Of a DNA stretch of 64,000 bases, positions 44,513-56,139 are shown piece by piece (the first letter of the stretch is position 1; every line of letters starts with the position of its first letter). Origin of the DNA: Stomoxys calcitrans. Taxonomy: Eukaryota; Arthropoda; Insecta; Diptera; Muscidae. Under the pieces are notes generated by a model. That model searched no databases, had not been told where the DNA came from, and was given only the letters and a program-made list of their open reading frames with translations. The stretch lies in assembly GCF_963082655.1 (NCBI RefSeq), contig NC_081553.1:36343509-36407508 (forward strand), written 5' to 3'. Both the position numbers and the translations under genes were made by a program.

Positions 44513-47500
44513 CTAATAACTAAATAGGGATTTGTTGAGGGGAAATACTTGTGTTACCACACCAATACCCTTGTTTGAGCCTTCTCGAAATAGAACTCTC
44601 ATGCCCGTCCGCACATATTCGGGATGGCCCACAAACTGGAACATAACCGAAGCGCTGTCATTCGTCTCGATTTTCTCGCCACCCATAATGCCTCTTATGA
44701 TCGCTGTTTGTCTTATGCTACCAATGTGGACCGTTGTTTGAAATCCCACATAAATTGCTGTAGCATGAAATAAGACAGAAACTTTGGCCTGAAACAAAAT
44801 ACAAAGAAATGTTATAAAATTTTATAAAGATTGGTGTTTAGTTCAATTATTTAAATTAAATACAATGTCAATGAAATCAAGAAATCGAATTAGCCACTAA
44901 TGGCTCATGAAGTCAAGTCGGGGGGATCTTTACAATGAGGCCTATACCTTTATTTGGACCTGTCTAGGCCAATTTGACATCAATGTTGGGGGAAAAAACC
45001 GCTCGTGAATCATTTCAATGTTTATTCCTCCTATACGTCTTAATGTTGCAGGTGCAGATGGGTTTTTTTGTTTTGTGTATCTAACGATCGTCGTCTTTCC
45101 GTCTCTGCAGACTAAGAGTAACCTAATCTCTCAAGGGACAATATCATTTAAATTTTTATTCCTTCTATACGTTGCAGGTACAGGTTGTATTGTATTTTTG
45201 TATCATCTAACGATGATCGTCGTCTATCCGTCTCTGCAGACTAAGAGTCACCTTATCTCTCTAGGGATATGTACACCGCTCATGAATCATTTGAATGTTT
45301 ATTCCTCCTATAGGTCTCAATATTGCAGGTGCCAGGTGCCCTTCCTGCATTGTTTATGTCGATTCTCTTTTCTTCGACCTAAAACGCCATGGCTCATGGT
45401 TGTGGTTTTTGTTTTTGCTCCTTCTTCCCCGCTCTTGCGTCAGTTTATATCTATGTTGCTTCTTCACTTTATTTCTGCTGTTCCATTGACGCATATCAGG
45501 GATGAGGCTGGAGGTCCATCGATCCATGTTCAGGCTGCATCACAGTGAATTTGGTATAGGCGACTTCACTTTGGCGGTCTCTAATACTTGGAAGTTGCAA
45601 ACGCGAAATTGAAGTTTCTTTGGTGGACAGGAAAATTCACTCTCATTAAGTGAATTGTGTTGATGCGATGCCGAAAAGTCGGATTATTAACGTATCCTTG
45701 GCGGAGAGCTCGATTAAGAACATTGTGACTAGATGAATTTTGAAAGGAAATCGACTCCTCTTTTGCGGCTTTTGGTTATCAATGGGATTCTCAATTCTTT
45801 CGAAAGGAAGGTGAAGGGCGAAGATGGCTTTGTTGTTGTAACCACCTTTTCCATGTGGAGGTGGCGATCCTCGTCATGCTCCTGTATGTGAGCAACCTCG
45901 TTCCGGTCCAAAGTACCGATCTCCGCGGGAACAAGGTGATCATTGGTTATTTAATGGCGCCAATAATTCGCCTTGTAATTTCGAGCATCATAAGCACTCA
46001 GTATTTGTGCAAGAGACAGCGATACCCCTGATTGTCCACGACTGCCGTTGCAGCTACTCTGTATGAAGCATTCCACTATCCGCAACCTGTGGATGCGCCC
46101 GGTAGCTCGCAGCTAAGTTTCTCCTTTTCCAATTTTCCGGCCTGCGTGGTGCTCACAACTATCCCGTGCCGCGCTGATAATGGCTTCGTTGTTGTTGTTG
46201 TTGTAGCCACATATTCATGTGGAGGTGACCTCGTCAAGCTCCTGTAGGTGTGGAAGCTCGTTCCGTTCCAAGGCGCCGATAGCATAGATGGCTTTGTCAT
46301 CATGGTTGGTGGCCAATTTTTATCGAATATTACAGAGCTCATTTCGCGAGCTGGACGAGGGTCCTAGGGCTTGGCGTAAACTCCAGACAAGACTGCATTG
46401 GTAATTTTAAACAAAAAGGCAAAGAGTGGCTGTTTTTAGGGAACCTGTCCAGAATGGTGTAGAGTTGCCGATCCCTCCGGAGATTAAGTCCCACCTGGGC
46501 GTGACCAGAGACTAAGCTGGAATAGGAACGTCGAGAAAAAGAGTCAAATCAGGATTGAATGCGCTCCAAAACAGTATTGAAGCTCGATAGAAAAAGAGTC
46601 GCAGGCTTAGGCCTGTTTATTTTTTGAACAGATCGCTCTTTGTTTGAGGGAGTCGGAAATTTGGTGCTTCTGAAACTTTTGGCATTCTTCTATTCTGCTA
46701 GACGTCGTTTTCCCAAAAAGGAAGCGGCGATAACCCTGTCCTTCGGATGACTGTTGTTGTTATTGTTGTACCCACATTTCCGTATGTGGAGGTAGCGATC
46801 CTCGTTAAGCTCCAAGGTGACCAAACTCGCTTCAGTCCATGTTGTGGAAGTGTGTTCTACACACCGCCATTACCGATGAAGGACACGCATTGGATCAATC
46901 CGGTACGTACAACCGGCTACTATGGGATTGTCTGTATGGACAGATGATTCTCAATTGGACAGGGGCATCCTGTCAGGGGTCTTCACTGAGTTCTTCGGAA
47001 TCAGAGTCATATAGGCTTCTTCCCTGGTGTAGCGTCTTTCAGGAGGAGGTCTGCGTTAGCGGCTGCCTGTTTCGACTACCACAATATACGATAAGTCGAG
47101 CTGAAGGTTCTGGCATTGGATCATGTGAGGTCGAGACTTGTTAGAAGACGCAAGATGTTATCATTGGTAAACTGTCAGGCTCTGCAGGACGGTAGGGTAG
47201 GTCGGACGCTAGAATGAATGAGCGAAAAAGGTCGTATACAGGACGCCACTTATCCTGAGACTGAGGAAGAATGACGTCGGAGTATTGATATAAGTTTTGA
47301 CTTCTCATTGCAACGTCAGGTCTTTGATGTCACATTGGACACCGGTATTTGGGGACTTGTGGACGAGAAGGATTCCCTTCATGCACTTAGAAAAAAGTGC
47401 AAATTTGCCCATGAACAAATGTGATTCATGTTTTAAGCTCAATGATTAGGGGCCCCTTTTTATAGTCGAGTCGGAACGGCGTGACGCAGTGCAACACCTC

Positions 47501-50394
47501 TTAGGGTTGAAGTTTTTACATGGCTTTTGTGCATTGGCATAGTACTTCACAAATGTCACCGGCATAAAGAGGGGGAAAACGCACTTAGTACTATCGTCAT
47601 ATTGAAGTTCTGTAGAGGCCTGATTTGGCTGACTGGACAAAGTTCTGAAAGGTGAAATTTTTCACTTGCTTCCTTATTTCATACTTCTATCTTTTCTTCT
47701 ATTCTTCTATTTTACTGTGGTGCAACTCTTTCTGCTTTTCATTATCTCCTTTTTCTCTTTTATCTTATCTTATTGTAAAGATAAGGTCATCGCGTGAACA
47801 GCTAGCATCCGAGGTTTCATGTGGCCCTTCAACCTAACCTAATCAAAAGGCCCATCTACCCCGTCTGTCATCAGCCTATCGACATATTTTCTAATTCGTT
47901 CCACCAAGGATTTAGGTCTATAGGGAACTGCTGACTCATACACTTAAGATGACGTCAATTTCTTTGGTTACATGTACTTTTACCCCATACTTCGCTTGTA
48001 TATAGAAGGATACTATTGCCGTCTTTTATCATGAGCTTGCGCCTGTATGGCGATTTATGTCATTATTTGTCTCAATTACGCCGTTCTCCTGACAGCCTTT
48101 GCTGCCGCATACTGGTTCTGAGCTACCTGCGTTAATTTTCTGACGAGCCGCACCTCTTTCATTTTTATATTTATCGTGAGCAGCGGAATCTCAATCTTGT
48201 GCCTTTTATTGGGTTACACATCTGCGTTTATTTCTCATGTATTTACATCTCTCCTCTGTGTTCGTCAATTGAATCATTCCACCAATGAGCTGCGACTCTA
48301 TTCGACCTTAGTCACTTAATCTTCGGCATCGCCTTATCACACTCTTTAGCGATTATGAATATGATGCGGGCTTGCAACTTGGGAATCGTTTTCGTCGGAT
48401 GGTTCTAGTTTATTCACATTTCATTTTCCATAATAATACCATAAGTAAGATTGCATCATTAGGATCGAGAACTCACTTAAATCACCTGATGGGCATCCCC
48501 AATACGGAAATGTGAGTGGTCTATAAGAGAAATATTTCAAAATTAACCAATCTATGGCCAAAATATAAATATTTACTACATTTCAGACGAATAAAATATT
48601 TTTAAGACTGAAAAGCTAGAGTGAGTGAAACAGACAACCACGAATGTGGCCGTGTTTTACTATAGTACTACACAGTGGAAAATATTAGTTATCGTCTGCT
48701 TACAATGATATCGAGTTCATTACAGTGCAAATTATCTATGCAGTGCATCGGAATAAAATGGGACCTATATCAGCGAGTGATAAACATTTCTTAATGATCA
48801 AGATATCTCATTACCACATTTAGCAAATTATTCATAAACTCCAGTAAAACACAACAACAGCTCTTACCTGGAAAAACAATGTGCCATATGGTTCATCGTC
48901 CGTATTTCCCGAATCTGTTAACAAAACCATACCGCTGCGTAGTGCTGGCAACTGTTGATTCGGTGTAAATGACAATGAAGCACTCTGTCCTGCCCTCACC
49001 ACCCGACATGGGGCCTTATTGCGATGTATCGTGTGCACGGTTACAGAATGAAAACTGCCACATTGCAATGGACCAATTTTCATGGGCATATTTTCAGTTA
49101 ACACACCTTTGACCAGTAGGCCACCCACTACAGGACCAACTTCTGATACTCGAAATATTTCATCTATGTGAAATTCGCATGACTCTTGTTCCAAACGTTC
49201 TTTCTCCGAATTGCTTATGCCCGGCGAAAGGACATATAGGAATCTGGTGACAAGATTTAATCCAGATCCCGTTACATTGGAGACACAAAATATGGGTACA
49301 ATATTTTCGGAGAATTGATTGGAGCCAGCAGAAATCACTTCATCTGTATTTGTGACAACAAAAGGTACTTTGCGGCAACCAATGGATGTTAATAGATTCT
49401 TCAACTCTTGTATTGTCTGATCTGGCGAGGTGATATCTGTCTTGGTAATAACCACAAAAAAGGGCATATCGAGCGCTCTCACTATGGACAAATGCTCCTG
49501 GCTGGTGCCATTGAAGCCACCACCCGCCGATACCACAAGCATGGCATAATGCGGCGAATAGCCCGACAGAGCCTGTACTGTTGTCCTCATATATCGCCTA
49601 TGGCCGGCCAAATCCATGAAGGTTACCAATTTGGTGGAACGATCACTTATCTCCTCAGCCGTCATCATTTCATTATATTTATAGTTAATTATATTGCCTT
49701 GGGTATCAAATCCTAGCGTTTCGTGTGATATACAAGACGTTCTTCCCGATTGTATTTCATGCATGTGCCGGAACATATTAAGACGGGCTCGTCCTCGGCC
49801 ATTGTCGAATTCGCCCTGTGTCAGAACACCCAGCAGTGTTGATTTACCAGCATCAGCACCACCCAATACAGCTACTCTAACTTCGATATTATGTTGATCG
49901 TCGGGGATTTTACGTACCAAAACTTCGGATACGGATCTGCGGCCTGCCACATATTTCCGCCTCAGCACCGAGGTACTGGCACCCAACTTGTGGGCCATTT
50001 GCTTCAGTGTGCACAAGGAAGCATTCATATCTTTCTCATTTAATCCATGCAAATGGCCAGAATCTGAGACACCTATTTCGTAAATAGCCTCGCCATGGCC
50101 TTCTCGTAGACGCCATTTCATTTGTGTCACTAGATGTTCAAATCTTTGCTTGGAGGGATTTATTAACTTTAACTTATATTCAATATTTCCCAATTGTGGT
50201 TCGGGCGGCAGCATGTCTTGATCAAAATCTATAATTATTCTATTATTCTTGCCATCTAGTTCGCTTTCGCTGCTGCTACTACCACTGAGACCACTATTGG
50301 CATTTGAGTCCATGCCAGATTTGTGACGTATATAGGGTTCTTCGTCAAAACCGTCGTCAGGTTGATTTCGATCAAATAGGCTTATTAAATCCAT
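44513..50394 (-). CDS. GTPBP2-like translational GTPase, two coding exons
   Basis: Exon 1 is 48868-50394 (509 codons, donor CAG|GTAAGAG). Exon 2 is 44513-44788 (acceptor TTTGTTTCAG|GCCAAAG, 91 residues plus stop). Total 600 residues, matching GTPBP2 (about 600). Domains: an acidic Ser-rich N-terminus; a conserved family segment (EIGVSDSGHLHGLNEKDM, 107-124); and an EF-Tu-type G domain with G1 GGADAGKST (178-186), G3 DLAGH (261-265) and G4 TKTD (317-320). Beta-barrel domains follow (VGPVVGGLLVKGVLTENMPM; RAGQSASLSFTPNQQLPALR). Exon 2 carries the last barrel strands (HIGSIRQTAIIRGI, MRVLFREGSNKGIGVV). GTPBP1/2 proteins rescue stalled ribosomes (family knowledge). An acceptor-like TTTCATTACAG just upstream of ATG suggests a non-coding 5' exon further right. 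The intron is 4.1 kb and full of SINEs. Confidence 0.93.
45015..45355 (+). repeat. Three diverged tandem units of about 138 bp in the GTPBP2-like intron
   Basis: Units start near 45015, 45150 and 45291 with AATGTTTATTCCTCCTATACGTCTTAATGTTGCAGGTGCAG variants. Units 1 and 2 also share TCTAACGAT.GTCGTCT..CCGTCTCTGCAGACTAAGAGT.ACCT.ATCTCT. Not matched to any other repeat in the window. Confidence 0.75.
45830..46175 (-). mobile_element. (CAA)n-tailed SINE-like family 2, nearly complete
   Basis: GTTGTTGTAACCACCTTTTCCATGTGGAGGTGGCGATCC...CTCGTTCCGGTCCAAAG...GACTGCCGTTGCAGCTACTCTGTATGAAGC...GCTCACAACTATCCCGTGCCG. Best example of the whole unit (about 345 bp). Confidence 0.8.
46180..46290 (-). mobile_element. 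SINE-like family 2, 3' fragment next to the previous copy
   Basis: GTTGTTGTTGTTGTAGCCACATATTCATGTGGAGGTGACC...CTCGTTCCGTTCCAAGGCGCCGAT; the (TTG)n end of this copy abuts the 5' end of the 45830-46175 copy. Confidence 0.75.
46300..47390. other. Intronic stretch with SINE scraps (46743-46932)
   Basis: 46743-46840 is a family 2 tail fragment (GTTATTGTTGTACCCACATTTCCGTATGTGGAGG). 46848-46932 is an inverted family 1 unit (CCGATGAAGGACACG...CCGGTACGTACAACCGGCTACTATGGG). The remainder is GC-richer than average but has no frame I can name. Confidence 0.6.
47395..47560 (-). mobile_element. tRNA-derived SINE, 3' fragment
   Basis: AAATTTGCCCATGAACAAATG...AAGCTCAATGATTAGGGGCC...GAGTCGGAACGGCGTGACGCAGTGCAACACCTCTTAG...CTTCACAAATGTCACCGGCAT; the same order, inverted, as the body of the 60248-60555 copy. 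Confidence 0.7.
47565..48865. other. Intronic stretch of the GTPBP2-like gene without recognised features
   Basis: 47825 carries an AACCTAACCTAA tail-like motif. 47850-47950 has a minus-strand frame with RPKSLVERIRKYVDRLMTD that could be retroelement debris, but too short to name. Otherwise no supported feature. Confidence 0.45.
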
Positions 50395-50689
50395 TATCTA
50401 ACTGTAATGAAAATTAAATGAAAACATTGATTTAGAAGGGTAAGAAAACACAAGTCTTAAGTCAAACTTATCAATTTGATAGTTTTTTTTTAGAAATAAG
50501 GAAGAGAAATCATAATAACCTTAGGTTCTTTGGCTATAAGATATTGCTCATATTATCTTAACTTCGAAACCAGTGAATTTGTTAACCTGGTAGATCATTG
50601 AGCCTAGATATTTTGTAATTGTTTTGAAATGAAATATCTATGTAAATAATTGGAGTTCATGTTCACTCAAGTATTAGAACACAAATGTT

Positions 50690-51390
50690 TGGCGCGGACC
50701 TACTTTCACTACTACCAATCATCCTTCCCGGCACGGGATGCTATGACCACCACACGGTATGGAACTTTTAGCTCCGAGAGCTACCGGCCGCGCTCACAGG
50801 TTGCGTATATTGGAATGCTTTATACGGAGTAGCTGCAACTGCAGTCGCGGACAATATGCGGTATAGAGTGGAGAGTCTCAGTGAGAGCCCGGACGGCGGC
50901 TGCCTATACTGAGTGCCTATGATGTTCGACATGACAATGCGTGTTATTGACGCCTTAAAATAACCAATGGCCATAATGTTTCCACGGCGATCGGTTCAAT
51001 GGACCATAACGTTTGTGCTCACTTTTAAGAGCTGGAGAAGGATCGCTATCTCCACATAGGAATGTGGTTATGGGATAGTGGAATGAACACCACATAGATC
51101 AGAGCTTAAAGTTCTAGTCTGTGTGGTGCAGTCTGCAGACAATCAGAGGCATCGAGTGGATGGTCTCAAAGTGGGGCCGGGCGTCAACGGCTCTTGGTTA
51201 AATACTTAGAGCCTATGGTGCTTGATAGGACAAGGCGAGTTATTGGGGACTTCAAATAACCAATGGTCATCACATTCCCGCGGCGGTCTTTCCTATATAC
51301 CAGAATGAGCTTGCTCACATATAGAAGAGTTTGACGAGGATCGCTTCCTCCACGTGTAAATATGGCTACAACAACAACACCAACGTAATC
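50690..51390 (+). mobile_element. Two head-to-tail copies of SINE-like family 2, plus orientation
   Basis: Copy a, about 50725-51060: CCCGGCACGGGATGCTATGACCACCACACGG...CGGAGTAGCTGCAACTGCAG...CCTATACTGAGTGCC...AACCAATGGCC...CACATAGGAATGTGG. Copy b, about 51115-51390: ...GCGAGTTATTGGGGACTTC...GAGCTTGCTCAC...CCTCCACGTGTAAATATGGCTACAACAACAACACC. Copy b keeps the (CAA)n tail. They lie upstream of the GTPBP2-like ATG. Confidence 0.75.
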
Positions 51391-51394
51391 ATTT

Positions 51395-53810
51395 CAAAAT
51401 CTTACTTTACTCATATACACTATTCCACAAGCACTGACCGCTGACTTTCTTTCAAATGGGTCTGGAAAAGTTGATATCTGTTTTGATTTTTCTTTCATTA
51501 CCCACTATCATTCAATTTTCGACGAAATCCGTTCATTTCATTGAATTCATAAGCGGTTGTTCTCAGGATCTTACTTTTATAGCAGACTCAATATGACATA
51601 CCACTGTGCATTCGTGAAATTGTGACGTTTTGGTCACAATTCTTTGCCAGACATTTTCTGTGCATGTTAGGAATTTTCACCTCCACTGCACCAAAATGGT
51701 CCATATAAATATACAAAATACTAAAGTATTTTAATTTCTTTTCATGTTCTTCATCATCATTGTTTACAATTGACCAACAATCATTGAAATTTTCATTGTC
51801 AAGGATATTGATAACCTTAAATGCGCCGCCATATCCTCCAAATGGCTATTAAGTCAAATACTATGTATATCCTGTATAACGCCAAAATATACTATATATG
51901 TATGATTGTATATACAATTGTTTCACACACAATACACACAAACATACTTGAAAGCCCACCAAAAAAAAAAAAACAAAAAAACAACAAAGGCATTAGTACA
52001 CTTCAAAGACATCCACCAGCAGCAGCATCACCACCCCACTTGACAAACCAAAACAAAGGAATTGTTTTGTTTGCCCGATGTTATATTTCTATTGAAGACA
52101 GACAGACGCAGAACAACAAATAATATGAAAATTTTTCACTGACCTTGAAGAAGATATACAATTTTTCTTCAATCAAAAAAACTTTTTTCATCCATATAAG
52201 CCCAAAAACCACAAACACACACACACACGCACAACTTTATAAATATGCCAAGCCAATGGTGTAAGATAGGCCTATTGGTGTTTTTTTAACTTCTTTATAA
52301 CTTTTCAATTTAGCGCCTGTGCACACAAAAATTAATATTAATCAGTTGTTTCACAAAAAGGCCTCTTTTGCATTCGTTCACCAACCAATACAACAACGAG
52401 AACAACAAAAGTCATTTTGTGCCAAAAAGTGAATTTCAAACCAGAAATTAATAAATTATCTTAAATTGATTGCCACCAGAAGAATTCCGAACATAGCTAT
52501 ATTATGGTGGTATCTCTCTACAAATTGGCAGAGACAGAGTTGAGGTGCAGATAAGAAGAAATTACTGTTAAAATTTTTGTTTACTTGTGGCCTTTATTAT
52601 TATTTTGTAGTTGTTTTACCAGCTGCTGCCGCGACAATACTAAATTTGTACTTTTCTTATGTTGGCCCCCTTAGACTAGCTGAAAAGCACGAAAATAACA
52701 GAAAAAACAAAGAAGAGCGAATAACAAGAACAACAACAACAGCAACAAGCCACCCAATAACAATGAGTAAAAAAGATGCGAGAAGGTGTATAGCGAATGT
52801 GAATAAAATGATTGGCGCTCTCAATCAAAAAATTGCACGTTACCTGTAGAGCAAGAGGATGAGGATAAAAAGTGGGCCGATTTTAAATAACTGACTCATT
52901 TATATTGACTTCATTTGAAAGGCAGAAAAAGACAATGCCAAAAGCATAGAAATATTTTTTAAATATCCTACGGGACTCCTTGTCTATAACCCTATATTAC
53001 ATCACCAGCCATAATACAAGTTCCTCAAGTTACTTGCCGTCAGAGCTTGGGGTGCTAAGAAAGGAACCAGGTTGACTACATACAAAACAATTGGCCGATT
53101 AGTAATTAACTATTTAGTAGAGACTCGCCAGCTGAGCTAAATGTGGGCCCCGGTAGCAATTACGGACCACACGAAACACGTCACATTTTCATCTGCCCAA
53201 TCCTACTCGACTCACTTCTAAACGCACCCCAACCAACAGAACGGCAAGCAAATTAATATACACAACAAAATGTTACCACAACAAAGGGGTAGTACATCTG
53301 GGTTTGCCGTTTTGGGCTTTTTCTACCAAATTTGGTTGGATGGATTTATAAATTTTACGATTTGGTCGGATGGACGACCCAGATCGATTTTGGTAGATTT
53401 TCAATGTTATTTGTACATTTTTTCCTTTTACATCTATATCTATTTTGATATATCGTAGTATAGTTAGTATATTTAAGATAAACTTATATCACGAAAATAT
53501 TCAAGGTTCCTGAAATAGATAACAACGATTCTTCTTTCTATAAAGCAACGAACAGTAAAATTTCCGTATATATCCAATGCAATTATTCTGGTATGTGTGT
53601 TATTCTTCCAGTCAGTTTGCCTAAGTCTGTGTCACTTAATATGGGCGGTTTTCGTTCGATTGTATGTGATTGTAGGTGGTCAATATTTTATCGAAATTTT
53701 GTATTTAGGAAAATTTTAGCAGTATTTATGTGGAGTAGTTTTTTATTCCTGATTTATTTTTAAGAAAACTTTTGTGAATTGTTAATGTGGTAGTATTATA
53801 GTCATATATG
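51395..53810. other. Gene-free region upstream of the GTPBP2-like gene
   Basis: It contains a (CA)n microsatellite at about 52213-52232, oligo(A) tracts near 51960 and a CAACAACAG-rich patch near 52730. An open frame at 52577-52849 has low-complexity Thr/Lys content and no support. This region should include the promoter and possible 5' UTR exon of the GTPBP2-like gene, but neither can be placed. Confidence 0.5.
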
Positions 53811-53812
53811 GT

Positions 53813-53915
53813 TGTTGTTGTAGCAGTTCGTTGTAAACTGAGGCGGCAGCCCTTGCCGAGTAAGTACTCCATCGGGTCAATCCGGTACGTACAACCGGCT
53901 GCCATGGGATTGGTC
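53813..53915 (-). mobile_element. SINE-like family 1, complete copy
   Basis: TTGTTGTTGTAGCAGTTCGTTGTAAACTGAGGCGGCAGCCCTTGCCGAG...CTCCATCGGGTCAATCCGGTACGTACAACCGGCTGCCATGGGATTG; the inverted family 1 unit with its (CAA)n tail at the left. Confidence 0.85.
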
Positions 53916-53934
53916 ATATATGGTCTAACGACTA

Positions 53935-54099
53935 GGTTAGGTTAGGTAGGAGTGGCAGTCTTTTACAGACTCACTTAGACAATTTTAAGTCCATTGTGAT
54001 ACCACAGTAGCGACAGACCAAGGCTTCTTGCGGGAATCAAACCCACGACCCCTGCACTGGTAATCCAAGCACGCTACCAACTCGGCTACCGGGGCGCCT
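53935..54099 (-). mobile_element. Complete tRNA-derived SINE with 9-bp target-site duplication
   Basis: A 165-bp element between TAACGACTA copies (53926-53934 and 54100-54108). On the minus strand it starts GGCGCCCCGGTAGCCGAGTTGGTAGCGTGC, where TAGCCGAGTTGG fits the polymerase III A box. It continues with GTCGTGGGTTTGATTCCCGC, where GGTTTGATTCC is a near-perfect B box. About 75 bp of unrelated body and a CCTACCTAACCTAACC tail follow. The tail and body match 2865-2975. Confidence 0.92.
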
Positions 54100-55072
54100 T
54101 AACGACTAATAAATAAGTAAATTAAATTAAATTAAAAAAATCTTGTCTTTTGGAAAACATTTTTCAAAATTTTGTCTTTAGAGAAAATTTTGTTTAAATT
54201 TTGGTTGGCAAGTTGGGGATTATCGATTTTGAACGAACATGGAGAATTAACAAATAAAAGCGTGCTAAGTTCGTCCTAGGCCGAATCTTATATACCCTCT
54301 AGATAGAACGCATTTGTCGAATTCTTTTCCCGATATCTCTTTTTAGGTTAACAAAGCATAAAAGAAAATACTGATTAAATATTGGAGCTATATCAAGTTA
54401 TGGCCAATTCGGACCATACTTGAATTTAATGTTGGAGACCATAGTAGAAGTCATTCAGCCAATTCGAGTAAGAATTGCGCCCTTTAGGGGTTCAAGAAGT
54501 AAACTATAGAGATCGGTTTATGGGAGCTGTATCAGGCGACCATATTTGAGACGCATGTTAAAGGTCATTGGCCGTTGTACAAAATTTTAGCCAAAACGGA
54601 TAATAATTACACCCTCTGGTGGCTCAAGAATTCAAGATCCCAGATCAGTTTATATGGCAGCTATATCAGGCTATGGATCGATTTGAACCATATTTGAAAC
54701 TTTTTTTAGAAGTCATAACAAAACACCTCATGCAAAATTTCAGCAAAATCAGATAAGAATTGCGCCCTCTAGTGGCTGAAGAAGTCAAGATTCAAGATCG
54801 ATTTATATGGCAGCTATACCAGGTTATGGACCGATTTAAACCATACTTAGCACAGTTGATGGAAGTCATACATAATACGTCATATACATATATTCTTATT
54901 CCGATGTAGTATTTTTAAAGTGTAGTAGCAACATTCTTTAAAAATCTTTTAAAAAATTATATTTCACGTCCCAATACGTGTGCAGAATTTCGTCAGAATC
55001 GGTTCAGATTTGGCCAAAGATCCTATACATATATTTCATCCTATATAGCATTTTGTAGTAGCCACAATTAAA

Positions 55073-55180
55073 AGACACACTCGACTCAGACCCAGATCCC
55101 TGTGGACGCACCCCATCTTAGTAGCAGAGTTCCTGGGTCTTGACACTCAACAGAATCAAGCAGACGAAAGATAGAACACA
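55073..55180 (+). mobile_element. Jockey-like LINE 3'-terminal fragment
   Basis: CACTCGACTCAGACCCAGATCCCTGTGGACGCACCCCATC encodes TRLRPRSLWTHPI. The end reads GACGAAAGATAGAACACAAAAG. Same 3' region as the minus-strand copy at 31311-31865, without the (CAA)n. Confidence 0.75.
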
Positions 55181-55587
55181 AAAGTAAGCAAAATCGGTAG
55201 ATTGGTTTATATGGGAGCTGTATCAAGCTATTGATCGTTTCAGACCATATTAGACACATATGTTGAAGGTCATGAGAGAAGCCGGTGTACAAAATGTCTG
55301 CCAAATCGGATGAGAATTGCGCCCCCTAGAAGCTCAAAAAATCAAGACCCAAGATCGGTTTATATGGCAGCTATATCAAAACATGGACCGATTTGAGCCA
55401 TACTTAGCGCAGTTGTTGGAAGTGATACCAAAATATCACGTGCAAAATTTCAGTCAAATGGGATAAGAATTGCGCCCTCTAGAGGCTCAAGAAGTCAAGA
55501 CCCAAGATCGGTTTATATGGCAGCTATATCAAAACAAGGACCAATTTGGCCCATTTACAATCCCAACCGAGCTACCCTACTAAAAGG

Positions 55588-55911
55588 CCTTTATTTCTTT
55601 TCATTTCTTTAATTGGCTATGACAGAATATTTGTTCCACTAGCCGAACGTAGAATATCGTTCCAGGCGCCTCCGTCTTCTGCGCTCATTCTAAACTTTCT
55701 GATACCAAATTTCGAGGTGTCTTCCATCACTTGATCTTTCCATCGGGCTTTTGGTCTTCCCGATTTGCGTGTACCGCCTTTAAAGGACTTCTTTGCTGGA
55801 GCTTCTTCATTCATTCTGACAACATGACCTAGACAACGCAGCCGCTGTATTTTGATGCGTGTAACTATGCTATCGTCGTCATACAGCTCATACAGCTCGT
55901 GGTTCATACGT
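55588..55911 (-). mobile_element. 5'-truncated LINE 3' end with 11-bp target-site duplication
   Basis: Flanked by CTACTAAAAGG at 55577-55587 and 55912-55922. The 96-residue minus frame (MNHELYELYDDDSIVTRIKI, QRLRCLGHVVRM, RKSGRPKARWKDQVME, EDGGAWNDILRSASGTN) is the C-terminus of an RT polyprotein common in insect genomes. The 3' UTR is short (TCATAGCCAATTAAAG). The frame is intact but lacks RT catalytic domains. Confidence 0.9.
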
Positions 55912-56139
55912 CTACTAAAAGGTATTTGTGCAAAATTTCAAGCGCCTAGCTTTACTTCTTCGATAGAAAGCGTGCTTTCAACAGACGGGCGGACGGACAT
56001 GGCTAGATCGACTTAAATGACATGACGATCAAGAATATATATACTTTATGGGGTCTCAGGCGCATATTTCGAGGTGTTACAAACAGAATGACGAAATTTA
56101 TACCCCCTTATCCTATGGTGGAGGGTATAATAAACTGCT

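Larger units (their letters stand above)
54265..56135 (+). repeat. Dispersed muscid repeat (TTTATATGGCAGCTATAT family), near full-length copy
   Basis: The 5' module is AAAGCGTGCTAAGTTCGTCCTAGGCCGAATCTTATATACCCTC. It then has repeated units (AGAATTGCGCCCTCTAGTGGCTCAAGAAGTCAAGATCCAAGATCGGTTTATATGGCAGCTATATCA) and the end module CTTTATGGGGTCTCAGGC...CCTATGGTGGAGGGTATAA. Two LINE fragments are inserted (55073-55180 and 55588-55911). Most complete copy in the window. Confidence 0.85.

Noticed and set aside
52577..52849. 90-codon frame as a small secreted or membrane protein
   Set aside because: Its N-terminal hydrophobic stretch comes from T-rich DNA and the rest is CAACAACA-type low complexity; no splice or homology support.
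54030..54100. tRNA gene on the minus strand (A and B boxes present)
   Set aside because: It is the head of a SINE: a 9-bp duplication encloses it together with an unrelated body and a CCTAACC tail, and the arms do not form a proper cloverleaf end.
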